Notes under the pieces: model-generated
Seen by the model: only the letters and a program-made list of their open reading frames with translations
The model's database searches: none
Told to the model about the DNA's origin: nothing
Shown: positions 1 through 6,625 of the stretch, one piece after another
Numbering within the stretch: the first letter of the stretch is position 1
Layout of the letters: each line of letters begins with the position of its first letter
Position numbers and translations under genes: made by a program
Assembly: GCA_043755435.1 (NCBI GenBank)
Contig: JAYUSZ010000304.1
Span: 1 to 8,965, forward strand
Direction of reading: 5' to 3'
Origin: JANXSF01 sp043755435
GTDB lineage: Bacteria > Acidobacteriota > Terriglobia > Bryobacterales > Bryobacteraceae
DNA: 8,965 nucleotides

Positions 1-1
1 C

Positions 2-235
2 GACGGGCTCATTGTTGGGGAAATTCAAAGTGAATTGAACATCCCCAATTCAACGCTTTCGCACCATCTTGAAAAATTGAAGAACGAGGAGTTGGTGACA
101 GTAAAGCGCGAAAGTACATTTCTGCGTTACACCGCCAACACAGAAATATTGCAGCAATTGCTAGGATTTCTCTACGCGGAATGCTGCACTCGCAACAAAG
201 CTATTCAGCCTGGAAAAATCCTGGCCTGCTGTTAG
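2..235 (+). CDS. arsR: ArsR-family transcriptional repressor, C-terminal part (5' end outside window)
   Basis: This is the C-terminal 77 residues of a winged-helix repressor of the ArsR/SmtB family, which typically binds its own operon promoter and leaves it when arsenite or another metal binds. The reading frame is open from position 2, so the start lies to the left of the window. The recognition-helix region reads NSTLSHHLEKL, followed by a wing (VTVKRESTFLRYTAN) and a last helix. That helix carries a Cys-Cys pair in ECC (codons at 182-187), and the protein ends in a second Cys-Cys (227-232). Paired C-terminal cysteines resemble the arsenite site of the Acidithiobacillus type of ArsR rather than the CVC site of E. 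coli ArsR, so arsenite sensing is inferred. The gene lies 15 nt upstream of arsC on the same strand, which supports an ars operon. The family call is firm; the inducer is less certain. Confidence 0.88.
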   Translation, partial: DGLIVGEIQSELNIPNSTLSHHLEKLKNEELVTVKRESTFLRYTANTEILQQLLGFLYAECCTRNKAIQPGKILACC

Positions 236-237
236 AC

Positions 238-242
238 AAAGG
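238..242 (+). promoter_or_regulatory. Ribosome binding site of arsC
   Basis: AAAGG lies 8 nt before the ATG at 251, inside the 15-nt gap after arsR. It supports this start codon and translation from a shared arsR-arsC transcript. Confidence 0.5.
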
Positions 243-250
243 TCACGCCA

Positions 251-676
251 ATGCCCACCAAACAGCGCGTTCTAATTCTCTGCACTGGCAATTCCGCCCG
301 CAGCCAAATGGCCGAAGGACTGCTTCGTCACGATTCGGGTGATCGTTTCCAAGTGGAAAGTGCAGGCACCAAACCTGGCAGCGTTCGTCCTGAAGCGATT
401 GCAGTTCTGCGAGAATTGGAAATCGACATTTCAACTCATCGATCAAAACACGTGAATGAATTCGACGGGCAGCAGTTTGATTACGTGCTAACGGTGTGCA
501 ACAACGCCAAGGAAATTTGTCCCATCTTTCCAGCCCAGACCGCCATGATTCATCACAGCTTCGACGACCCAGCGGCTCTGGAAGGCACCGAAGCGGAACG
601 GCTGGCGCTTTTTCGCCGAGTGCGCGATGAAATTCGCAAGTATCTGCGCACCTTCCCAGTACTGAAGGCCCACTAA
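251..676 (+). CDS. arsC: Arsenate reductase, thioredoxin-coupled, low-molecular-weight phosphatase fold
   Basis: This cytoplasmic enzyme reduces arsenate to arsenite using a chain of cysteines recycled by thioredoxin; arsenite is then normally pumped out. The 141-residue protein starts with a beta strand followed by the phosphatase P-loop CTGNSARS, with nucleophile Cys11 and Arg17 (CX5R). Two further cysteines, Cys83 and Cys90 in VCNNAKEIC, have the CX6C spacing of the resolving pair in Staphylococcus aureus ArsC (Cys82/Cys89). Asp105-Asp106-Pro107 in SFDDPAA supplies the general acid. All three redox cysteines are present, so this is a reductase and not merely a tyrosine phosphatase of the same fold. 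The length is typical. It follows arsR closely and is probably controlled by it. No arsenite efflux gene follows: the next gene is a glycoside hydrolase, so any pump gene must lie elsewhere or to the left. Confidence 0.93.
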   Translation: MPTKQRVLILCTGNSARSQMAEGLLRHDSGDRFQVESAGTKPGSVRPEAIAVLRELEIDISTHRSKHVNEFDGQQFDYVLTVCNNAKEICPIFPAQTAMIHHSFDDPAALEGTEAERLALFRRVRDEIRKYLRTFPVLKAH

Positions 677-712
677 CCTACCCAGTCCGCCCATATTATT
701 ACCTGTGGCAGG

Positions 713-3094
713 ATGATAAAGTACATAGCGATGCGCTTTGTAACTCTTCTATTCATCACGCTACCTTTTCTACAAGCCGAATCAGTTCTTTGGTATCGCA
801 AGCCGGCGGAGAAATGGGTGGAAGCACTGCCAGTGGGCAACGGTCGGATTGCTGCCATGGTTTTTGGTGGGGTGGAAACCGAACATCTTCAGTTAAACGA
901 GGACACAATTTGGGCCGGCGAAAAGCGCGATCGCATGAACCCAGGGGCTCCTGATGCGGTTAAGGAGGTTCGTAAACTGCTGATGGCAGGTAAGCCAACC
1001 GAAGCGGAAGCACTGGCCGACAAATCCATAATTTCCAAACCCAGACGCATGCCGCCCTATCAAACTCTGGGGGACCTGTGGCTTAAGTTCGGCCGCACCT
1101 GCAAGGAAACCGATTACCGCCGCGAGTTGGATATTGTTACTGGCATTGCTAAGGTCACTTACAATTGCGGCGGAGTGGCATTCACCCGGGAAGTGTTTGT
1201 CTCAGCGGTTCACAACGCTCTTGTTATGCGCATTACAGCTGATAAGCCGGGGTCACTAAACTTCACAGCGTCTATGAGCCGCCCCAAAGGAGCAGTGGTT
1301 CGCCGGCCTACGCCAGCTACCATTTTCCTTGAAGGTCAGGCTGTTCCCTATGACGATCGTTATAAGGAAGAGCGGCTCACAGGTACATGGTTTGTTGCGC
1401 AGTTAGATGCGAAAAGCAAAGGTGGACTTAGTTACGGGAAAAGCTTAGAGCTTATTTTTGAAAGAGTAAGTGAAGTTACTTTTCTTCTAACGGTGGCGAC
1501 TGATTACCGCAGTAAAAACAGCAACGTTTTGGCGGCGGTCAGCCGGTTGATGGAAGGTGCGCAAAAACCTGAATACGGAGAGTTGCGGACTGCCCACATG
1601 GCGGATCACCAGAAACTAATGAATCGCGTAAAGTTTCAACTCGATGGACCTGCAGCCAGTGATTTGCCAACCGACGAACGTCTGGCCAAGGTGCAAACCG
1701 GAGCGCAGGACAACGGCCTGATGCAGCTTTACTATCAGTTCGGCCGCTATCTTCTGATAGCCTCAAGCCGTCCAGGTAGTCTTCCAGCCAACTTACAGGG
1801 GAAATGGAATGATCAACTGGCTCCGCCATGGGAAAGTAAGTACACCATTAACATCAACACCGAAATGAATTACTGGCCTGCGGAATCCACTAACCTCGCC
1901 GAACTTCATAAACCTCTGTTCGATCTTATTGATCTTATGCGCGTTGATGGACGGGAAACGGCCAAGCGCATGTACGGGGCGCGCGGCTTTGTAGCCCATC
2001 ACAACACGGACGGTTGGGGTCATACTACTCCGATTGACGGCGTTGGTTCAGGCGTCTGGGCAATGGGTGGTGCATGGTTGTCGCTTCACCTTTGGGAGCA
2101 TTACGACTATGGGCGCGATGCTGCTTTTCTGAAAACTCGTGCCTACCCGGTGATGAAAGAAGCTTCCGAATTCCTGCTTGATTATCTGATGAACGATGGC
2201 AAAGGGCACCTTATCACAGGCCCCTCCATCTCCCCGGAAAATCGTTATAAGTTGCCCGACGGAACAATCGGCAAACTGACTATGGGTCCTTACATGGACA
2301 CCGAAATCGTCCATGAACTATTTACTAGAGTCATAGAAGCATCTGTCATCTTAAGAACCGATTTGGCTTTCCGGGCTCAAGTGGAAAAGGCACTGAAGCT
2401 GCTGCCGCCATTGAAAACCGGATCGAAAGGGCAGTTACTGGAATGGATGGAAGAATATGAAGAACCAGATCCGGGACATCGGCATATTTCTCATTTATTC
2501 GCGCTGCATCCTGGTACTTGGATCACTATGCGGGGAACACCGGCTTTAGCCAAGGCCGCCCGCATTAGCTTGGAAAATCGGTTGGCGAATGGTGGCGGAC
2601 ATACCGGTTGGAGCCGGGCATGGATCATCAACTTCTGGGCCAGACTGGAAGAAGGCGATACGGCATACGAAAACGTATTGGCACTGTTGAGTAAGTCAAC
2701 TCATCCAAATTTGTTCGACAATCATCCGCCATTTCAAATTGATGGAAATTTCGGAGGCACAAGTGGGATGACGGAGATGTTGCTGCAGAGCCACGCCCGT
2801 GAACTTAGTCTGTTGCCTGCACTTCCTAAAGCTTGGCCCAAGGGCAGCATCAGCGGATTGCGTGCCCGTGGTGCCTTGGATCTGGATCTGAAATGGGAAT
2901 CGGAAAAGGCTTCGCAAGCCACTCTGCGTCCGTTGAAGGATAGCAAGCAAATAGTGCGCGTTCCCGATGGCCAAAAAGTAGTTAAGGTAACTATAGACGG
3001 CAGGCCCGCTGATGCTTTAACTTGGCGGCCAACTTCGCGCGAATTAAATCTGAAGGCTGGGAAAACTTATCTAGTAACTTTCGGGAAAAAATAG
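713..3094 (+). CDS. Secreted glycoside hydrolase family 95 (alpha-L-fucosidase type)
   Basis: GH95 enzymes cleave alpha-1,2-linked L-fucose, or in some members L-galactose, from glycan side chains by inversion. The 793-residue protein has a signal peptide (about residues 1-22, cleavage after LQA). It is followed by the N-terminal sandwich domain beginning WYRKPAEKWVEALPVGNGR (about 26-270), an (alpha/alpha)6 barrel (about 300-700) and a C-terminal beta domain. Catalytic positions match those of Bifidobacterium AfcA. The asparagine pair Asn380/Asn382 is in NINTEMNYWPAE, the general acid Glu509 in SISPEN, and Asp677 in FQIDGNFGG. The enzyme is therefore probably active, in the periplasm or outside the cell. 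Two starts are possible. ATG at 713 has AGG directly against it, and ATG at 731 (Met7) also gives a good signal peptide; neither has a well-placed Shine-Dalgarno sequence. The gene starts 36 nt after arsC but is functionally unrelated to it. Whether the substrate is fucose or galactose cannot be read from the sequence. Confidence 0.92.
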   Translation: MIKYIAMRFVTLLFITLPFLQAESVLWYRKPAEKWVEALPVGNGRIAAMVFGGVETEHLQLNEDTIWAGEKRDRMNPGAPDAVKEVRKLLMAGKPTEAEALADKSIISKPRRMPPYQTLGDLWLKFGRTCKETDYRRELDIVTGIAKVTYNCGGVAFTREVFVSAVHNALVMRITADKPGSLNFTASMSRPKGAVVRRPTPATIFLEGQAVPYDDRYKEERLTGTWFVAQLDAKSKGGLSYGKSLELIFERVSEVTFLLTVATDYRSKNSNVLAAVSRLMEGAQKPEYGELRTAHMADHQKLMNRVKFQLDGPAASDLPTDERLAKVQTGAQDNGLMQLYYQFGRYLLIASSRPGSLPANLQGKWNDQLAPPWESKYTININTEMNYWPAESTNLAELHKPLFDLIDLMRVDGRETAKRMYGARGFVAHHNTDGWGHTTPIDGVGSGVWAMGGAWLSLHLWEHYDYGRDAAFLKTRAYPVMKEASEFLLDYLMNDGKGHLITGPSISPENRYKLPDGTIGKLTMGPYMDTEIVHELFTRVIEASVILRTDLAFRAQVEKALKLLPPLKTGSKGQLLEWMEEYEEPDPGHRHISHLFALHPGTWITMRGTPALAKAARISLENRLANGGGHTGWSRAWIINFWARLEEGDTAYENVLALLSKSTHPNLFDNHPPFQIDGNFGGTSGMTEMLLQSHARELSLLPALPKAWPKGSISGLRARGALDLDLKWESEKASQATLRPLKDSKQIVRVPDGQKVVKVTIDGRPADALTWRPTSRELNLKAGKTYLVTFGKK

Positions 3095-3107
3095 GGAAAA
3101 AATAGGG
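3083..3107 (+). repeat. 11-bp tandem duplication across the GH95 stop codon
   Basis: The unit GGGAAAAAATA occurs twice back to back (3083-3093 and 3094-3104) and is followed by GGG. The hydrolase stop codon TAG (3092-3094) spans the junction of the two copies, and the second copy contains a further TAG (3103-3105) in another frame. It looks like a replication-slippage duplication; no function is evident. It ends 3 bases before the promoter of the next gene. Confidence 0.8.
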
Positions 3108-3110
3108 CGA

Positions 3111-3139
3111 TTGACTTGTGCCAGCGAACTAAATATACT
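3111..3139 (+). promoter_or_regulatory. Sigma70-type promoter for the TonB-dependent receptor gene
   Basis: TTGACT (3111-3116) and TATACT (3134-3139) are each one base away from the housekeeping consensus and are separated by exactly 17 bp. Transcription should begin near 3146, giving a leader of about 45 nt before the ATG at 3191. It implies that the receptor gene is transcribed separately from the hydrolase, at least in part, and probably strongly. Confidence 0.72.
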
Positions 3140-3178
3140 TCCCTAGATAGTTATCGCTAACGCGACGACCAAGTACTC

Positions 3179-3182
3179 GGGG
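3179..3182 (+). promoter_or_regulatory. Weak ribosome binding site of the receptor gene
   Basis: GGGG lies 8 nt before the ATG at 3191. It is a purine-rich but imperfect Shine-Dalgarno sequence. It supports the chosen start, which also begins a clear signal peptide. Confidence 0.4.
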
Positions 3183-3190
3183 TAATTTAC

Positions 3191-6100
3191 ATGCAAAAAA
3201 TCAACCGTTTTCTCCAGGGCCTCTGTGCCGCCCTGCTCACACTTCCACTGGCGATGGCTCAGATGACCATCACCGGAACCATCACTGGTACTGTTATGGA
3301 TCCCACACGGCAAGTTATCGTTGCCATGCCGGTGACCCTGGTTAGTGATCGCACGGGTGAATCGCGCAACACCAACACCAACGATCAAGGCAATTTCAAT
3401 TTCCCAGCCGTACTGCCGGGAACCTATTCCATTAAGATTGATGCGCCGGGCTTCAAGGCCTATCGTCAAACCAACCTGGTGCTGAACGCAAATGAGCGTT
3501 TGTCTTTAGGCGAAGTGCTGCTCAGCATCGGCGCAGTCACCGACACCATCACAATTGAAGCGCAAGGAGCCACGGTGCAAACTGCAAGTTCCGAGCGTTC
3601 CGGTGTGATCACCAGCGAGCAGGTAGCCAACATCCAAGCACGAGGCCGCGACGTCAACTCGCTGCTGAAGCTCTTGCCCGGCGTGCAATTTGCCGCCGAC
3701 GGCGATTCAGTCGGTGGCAGTTTCGGTACAGGCTCCAGCAACATGGGCGGAACCACCAGCGGCATGAATACACTTTCAGTTGATGGTGTGGTTAGCAATG
3801 ATAACGGCTCTCCCAACGTATTTTCCAGCGTGACAACCATGGACGCCATTGGCGAAGTGAAAGTCATCCTTAACAGCTACCAGGCCGAATACGCGGGCAA
3901 TGGTGGCGCGGTGGTTCAAGTAATTACTAAGTCGGGTGGCAAGGAGTATCATGGATCAGGTTACTGGTACAAGCGCCATGAAATGTGGAATGCGAATGAC
4001 TTCTTCAACAATCGCACTGGCGCACAACGCCCCATCCTGCGATTTAGCACATTGGGCTTTAGTATCGGCGGACCTATTTATATTCCGGGCAAATGGAACA
4101 CAAGCAAGGATAAGCTATTCGGCTTTTACAATCTGGAACAGTGGGGCATCAAGTCACCAGGTAATTTGCAACGTGTCACCGTTCCCACGGCTCTCGAACG
4201 CGCTGGTGATTTCTCGCAGACACTGGATGTCAGCGGACGTTTGATTGCCATCAAGGATCCAACCACAGGCCAAAATTTTCCTGGCAATATTATTCCCTCA
4301 AACCGTGTCAGCAGCAATGGAACGGCCCTGATGAAGTTGCTGCCTCTGCCGAACTTCTTCGATCGCTCCATTTCCGGCGGCAACTATAATTACAGATTCC
4401 AAGAAGCAATCGACAATCCAAAGCGAAGCCAGTTGTTCAAATTCGACTATGTACCCACCGCGAATGACCGCCTTTATGTACGCGGCAAAACTTGGCTCTC
4501 AGAACAACAAGGCCACGCCGTAGCCGGTGGTGCGTCTGCCTGGGGCCTCTTCGCTCAGTGCTATTGCTTCACCGAATCAGGCCTGGGTGTTGGATACACG
4601 CACGTGTTCAGCCCAACTGTAGTCATGGAAGTAACCAGCGGTGTCCGCCACAATCACGAAGCCTGGCACCCGGTTGATCCAATTGACCGCGTCCTTCGTT
4701 CCAAGATTGGCTTCACTGCCGGCCAATACTTTCCATCCTCGAATGTACAAGGCATCATCCCACGCTTCTCCTTCGGCGGAGTCCCCAGCAGCGCTGATGC
4801 TACCTTCGACGACCGCTTCCTCACTGGCGGAACCGACTTCACCTTCACACTCAGCGACAACTTCAGCATCACTCGTGGTTCGCATCTGTTTAAGGTGGGC
4901 TTCGACGTAAATCGAATCCGCGAATACGAAGGCGAGCGCAGCGTCTTTAGTGGAAACTTTGCCTTCGCTCGCGACGTGAATAATCCGCTTGATACCAACT
5001 GGGCTTACTCCAATGCGGCGCTGGGAGTCTTTCAGCAATACTCCGAATCCACCAACCGTTTCGGCGCAAACATGCGGCAAACGTTTGCAGAATGGTTTGT
5101 GCAGGATAGTTGGAAAGTCAATCGCAAATTGACTATTGATTACGGCATGCGCTTCAGTTGGTCAAATCAGATGTATCCCAAGAAAGCTGGTGAACAATCT
5201 GTTCTGGCCCTCAGCCGCTATAAGGCAGCCAACGCTCCAGTATTTTTCCGCCCTGGCTTCGATGCCAACCGCAACAGAGTGGCAATCGATCCACGCAATG
5301 GTCAGGTTTTCCCAGTCGCCTATATCGGAGCATTCGTCCCAAACACTGGCAACCCAGCCAATGGCGGCGTCTTATCTGGAGACAAAGATTACGCTCGTGG
5401 CTTCGTCAACAATCAGCCGCTGCTCTACGGACCACGTCTTGGCTTCGCCTACGATCCCTTTGGAAAAGGGAAAACGGCAATTCGCGGTGGTGCCTCCATT
5501 CAGTACAATATGCGCTTGAGCAAGTGGAGCCCCACCACCAATAATCCTCCAGCCATCTTCACGCCAATCACTTACTACGGCAATATTGCTACCTTCACGC
5601 AGGCGGCAAATGTGTTGGCACCAAGCAACACCAACTCCTTCAACGTGGATAACAAAACCACCAGCACTTACAATTTGACATTCGGCGTGCAACAGGATTT
5701 AGGACATTCGCTGTTACTAGATGTTAGTTATGGCGGCACCTTCGGCCGTCACATTCAGCAGGGGTACAACATCAATACGGTCCCCTATGGAGCCAACTTC
5801 CAGGCTGCTAACCTGGATCCAACAAACGGCCGGCCACTCCCCGTCAATTTCCTACGCCCATATCCTGGCTACGGAAACATTAATTTCATCGACAACGCTT
5901 ATGATTCCAACTATCATGCGTTGCTCTCGTCGCTTAACCGTCGCTTCAGCCGTGGCCTTCAAATGGGTATCTCTTACACTTACTCAAAGTTCATGGATGA
6001 ATCCGGCATCCCCGTCTATCGCCCACTTCGTGTTTGGAGCTATGGCAAAAACGGTGGAGACCAAACACATAGCTTCGTCGCTAATTACACTTACGATCTG

Positions 6101-6625
6101 CCTAAGTTATCGAACATCGTCAAGAATTCTGTGGTTCATCATGTATTTGATGGATGGCAGATTTCCGGGATCGTTGCTTTAGTTAGCGGTCAGCCCACTG
6201 GCGTCGGCTACAGCACAACAGACGGTGCTGACATCACCGGTGGCGGCGATGGTTCGCGGATCATCGTCAACGGCAAAGCGCAACTGGATCATAGTTCCAA
6301 AACGTTCCTGCGCTGGTTCGATACCTCAGTATTCTCCCGGCCACCAGTTGGAAATCCTGGCAACGCACCTAAGGATGTCCTGCGGGGACCTGGCTTTAGC
6401 AACACGGACATATCCTTTATAAAGAAGATCCCGCTCAAGAATGAACGCCGCATCCTTTCCCTTCGTTGGGAAATGTATAACGCGTTGAATCACACTCAGT
6501 TTTCTGGTGTGAACACCACGGCGCGGTTTGATCCAGCAGGGAACCAAGTGGATACAACATTCGGGCAGGTAACCTCAACCCGTCAACCTCGCGTCATGCA
6601 AGGATCTTTGCGCTTTACATTCTAA
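3191..6625 (+). CDS. Oar-like TonB-dependent outer-membrane receptor with carboxypeptidase-regulatory-like domain
   Basis: This is a large outer-membrane beta-barrel of 1,144 residues, of the Oar-like type that is expanded in Acidobacteriota. A signal peptide (residues 1-23, cleavage after AMA) is followed by a carboxypeptidase-regulatory-like beta sandwich (about 27-115; GTVMDPTRQ, NDQGNFNFPAVLPGTYSIKI, PGFKAYR). The plug domain follows (about 130-248; RSGVITSEQVANIQARGRD, LLKLLPGV, EVKVILNSYQAEYAG, VVQVITKSGG). The barrel runs to a C-terminal strand ending LRFTF, with the terminal Phe recognised by the BAM assembly machinery. No clear TonB box is visible, as is common in this group. The substrate is unknown. 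Import of sugars released by the neighbouring GH95 enzyme is possible from position, but there is no SusD-type lipoprotein. The only cysteines after the signal peptide are Cys457 and Cys459 (CYC). The gene has its own promoter, and its stop codon overlaps that of the convergent gene. Confidence 0.92.
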   Translation: MQKINRFLQGLCAALLTLPLAMAQMTITGTITGTVMDPTRQVIVAMPVTLVSDRTGESRNTNTNDQGNFNFPAVLPGTYSIKIDAPGFKAYRQTNLVLNANERLSLGEVLLSIGAVTDTITIEAQGATVQTASSERSGVITSEQVANIQARGRDVNSLLKLLPGVQFAADGDSVGGSFGTGSSNMGGTTSGMNTLSVDGVVSNDNGSPNVFSSVTTMDAIGEVKVILNSYQAEYAGNGGAVVQVITKSGGKEYHGSGYWYKRHEMWNANDFFNNRTGAQRPILRFSTLGFSIGGPIYIPGKWNTSKDKLFGFYNLEQWGIKSPGNLQRVTVPTALERAGDFSQTLDVSGRLIAIKDPTTGQNFPGNIIPSNRVSSNGTALMKLLPLPNFFDRSISGGNYNYRFQEAIDNPKRSQLFKFDYVPTANDRLYVRGKTWLSEQQGHAVAGGASAWGLFAQCYCFTESGLGVGYTHVFSPTVVMEVTSGVRHNHEAWHPVDPIDRVLRSKIGFTAGQYFPSSNVQGIIPRFSFGGVPSSADATFDDRFLTGGTDFTFTLSDNFSITRGSHLFKVGFDVNRIREYEGERSVFSGNFAFARDVNNPLDTNWAYSNAALGVFQQYSESTNRFGANMRQTFAEWFVQDSWKVNRKLTIDYGMRFSWSNQMYPKKAGEQSVLALSRYKAANAPVFFRPGFDANRNRVAIDPRNGQVFPVAYIGAFVPNTGNPANGGVLSGDKDYARGFVNNQPLLYGPRLGFAYDPFGKGKTAIRGGASIQYNMRLSKWSPTTNNPPAIFTPITYYGNIATFTQAANVLAPSNTNSFNVDNKTTSTYNLTFGVQQDLGHSLLLDVSYGGTFGRHIQQGYNINTVPYGANFQAANLDPTNGRPLPVNFLRPYPGYGNINFIDNAYDSNYHALLSSLNRRFSRGLQMGISYTYSKFMDESGIPVYRPLRVWSYGKNGGDQTHSFVANYTYDLPKLSNIVKNSVVHHVFDGWQISGIVALVSGQPTGVGYSTTDGADITGGGDGSRIIVNGKAQLDHSSKTFLRWFDTSVFSRPPVGNPGNAPKDVLRGPGFSNTDISFIKKIPLKNERRILSLRWEMYNALNHTQFSGVNTTARFDPAGNQVDTTFGQVTSTRQPRVMQGSLRFTF

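Noticed and set aside
243..446. Minus-strand open frame opposite arsC
   Set aside because: The plus strand encodes a complete arsenate reductase with all catalytic residues; the reverse frame shows nothing recognisable.
1411..1500. AT-rich patch in the GH95 gene as a possible insertion
   Set aside because: The encoded segment fits the end of the N-terminal GH95 domain, keeps the frame and ends in the expected VATDYR strand, so it is probably just local codon choice.
251..3094. Arsenate reductase and glycoside hydrolase as a joint arsenosugar-degrading system
   Set aside because: Arsenosugars are ribose derivatives and GH95 acts on fucose-type residues. ArsC handles inorganic arsenate only. 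Nothing beyond adjacency supports the link.
4577..5080. Open frame of 167 codons on the minus strand inside the receptor gene
   Set aside because: It lies wholly opposite a well-supported coding sequence, has no recognisable domain, and its composition is what the reverse of that gene would produce.
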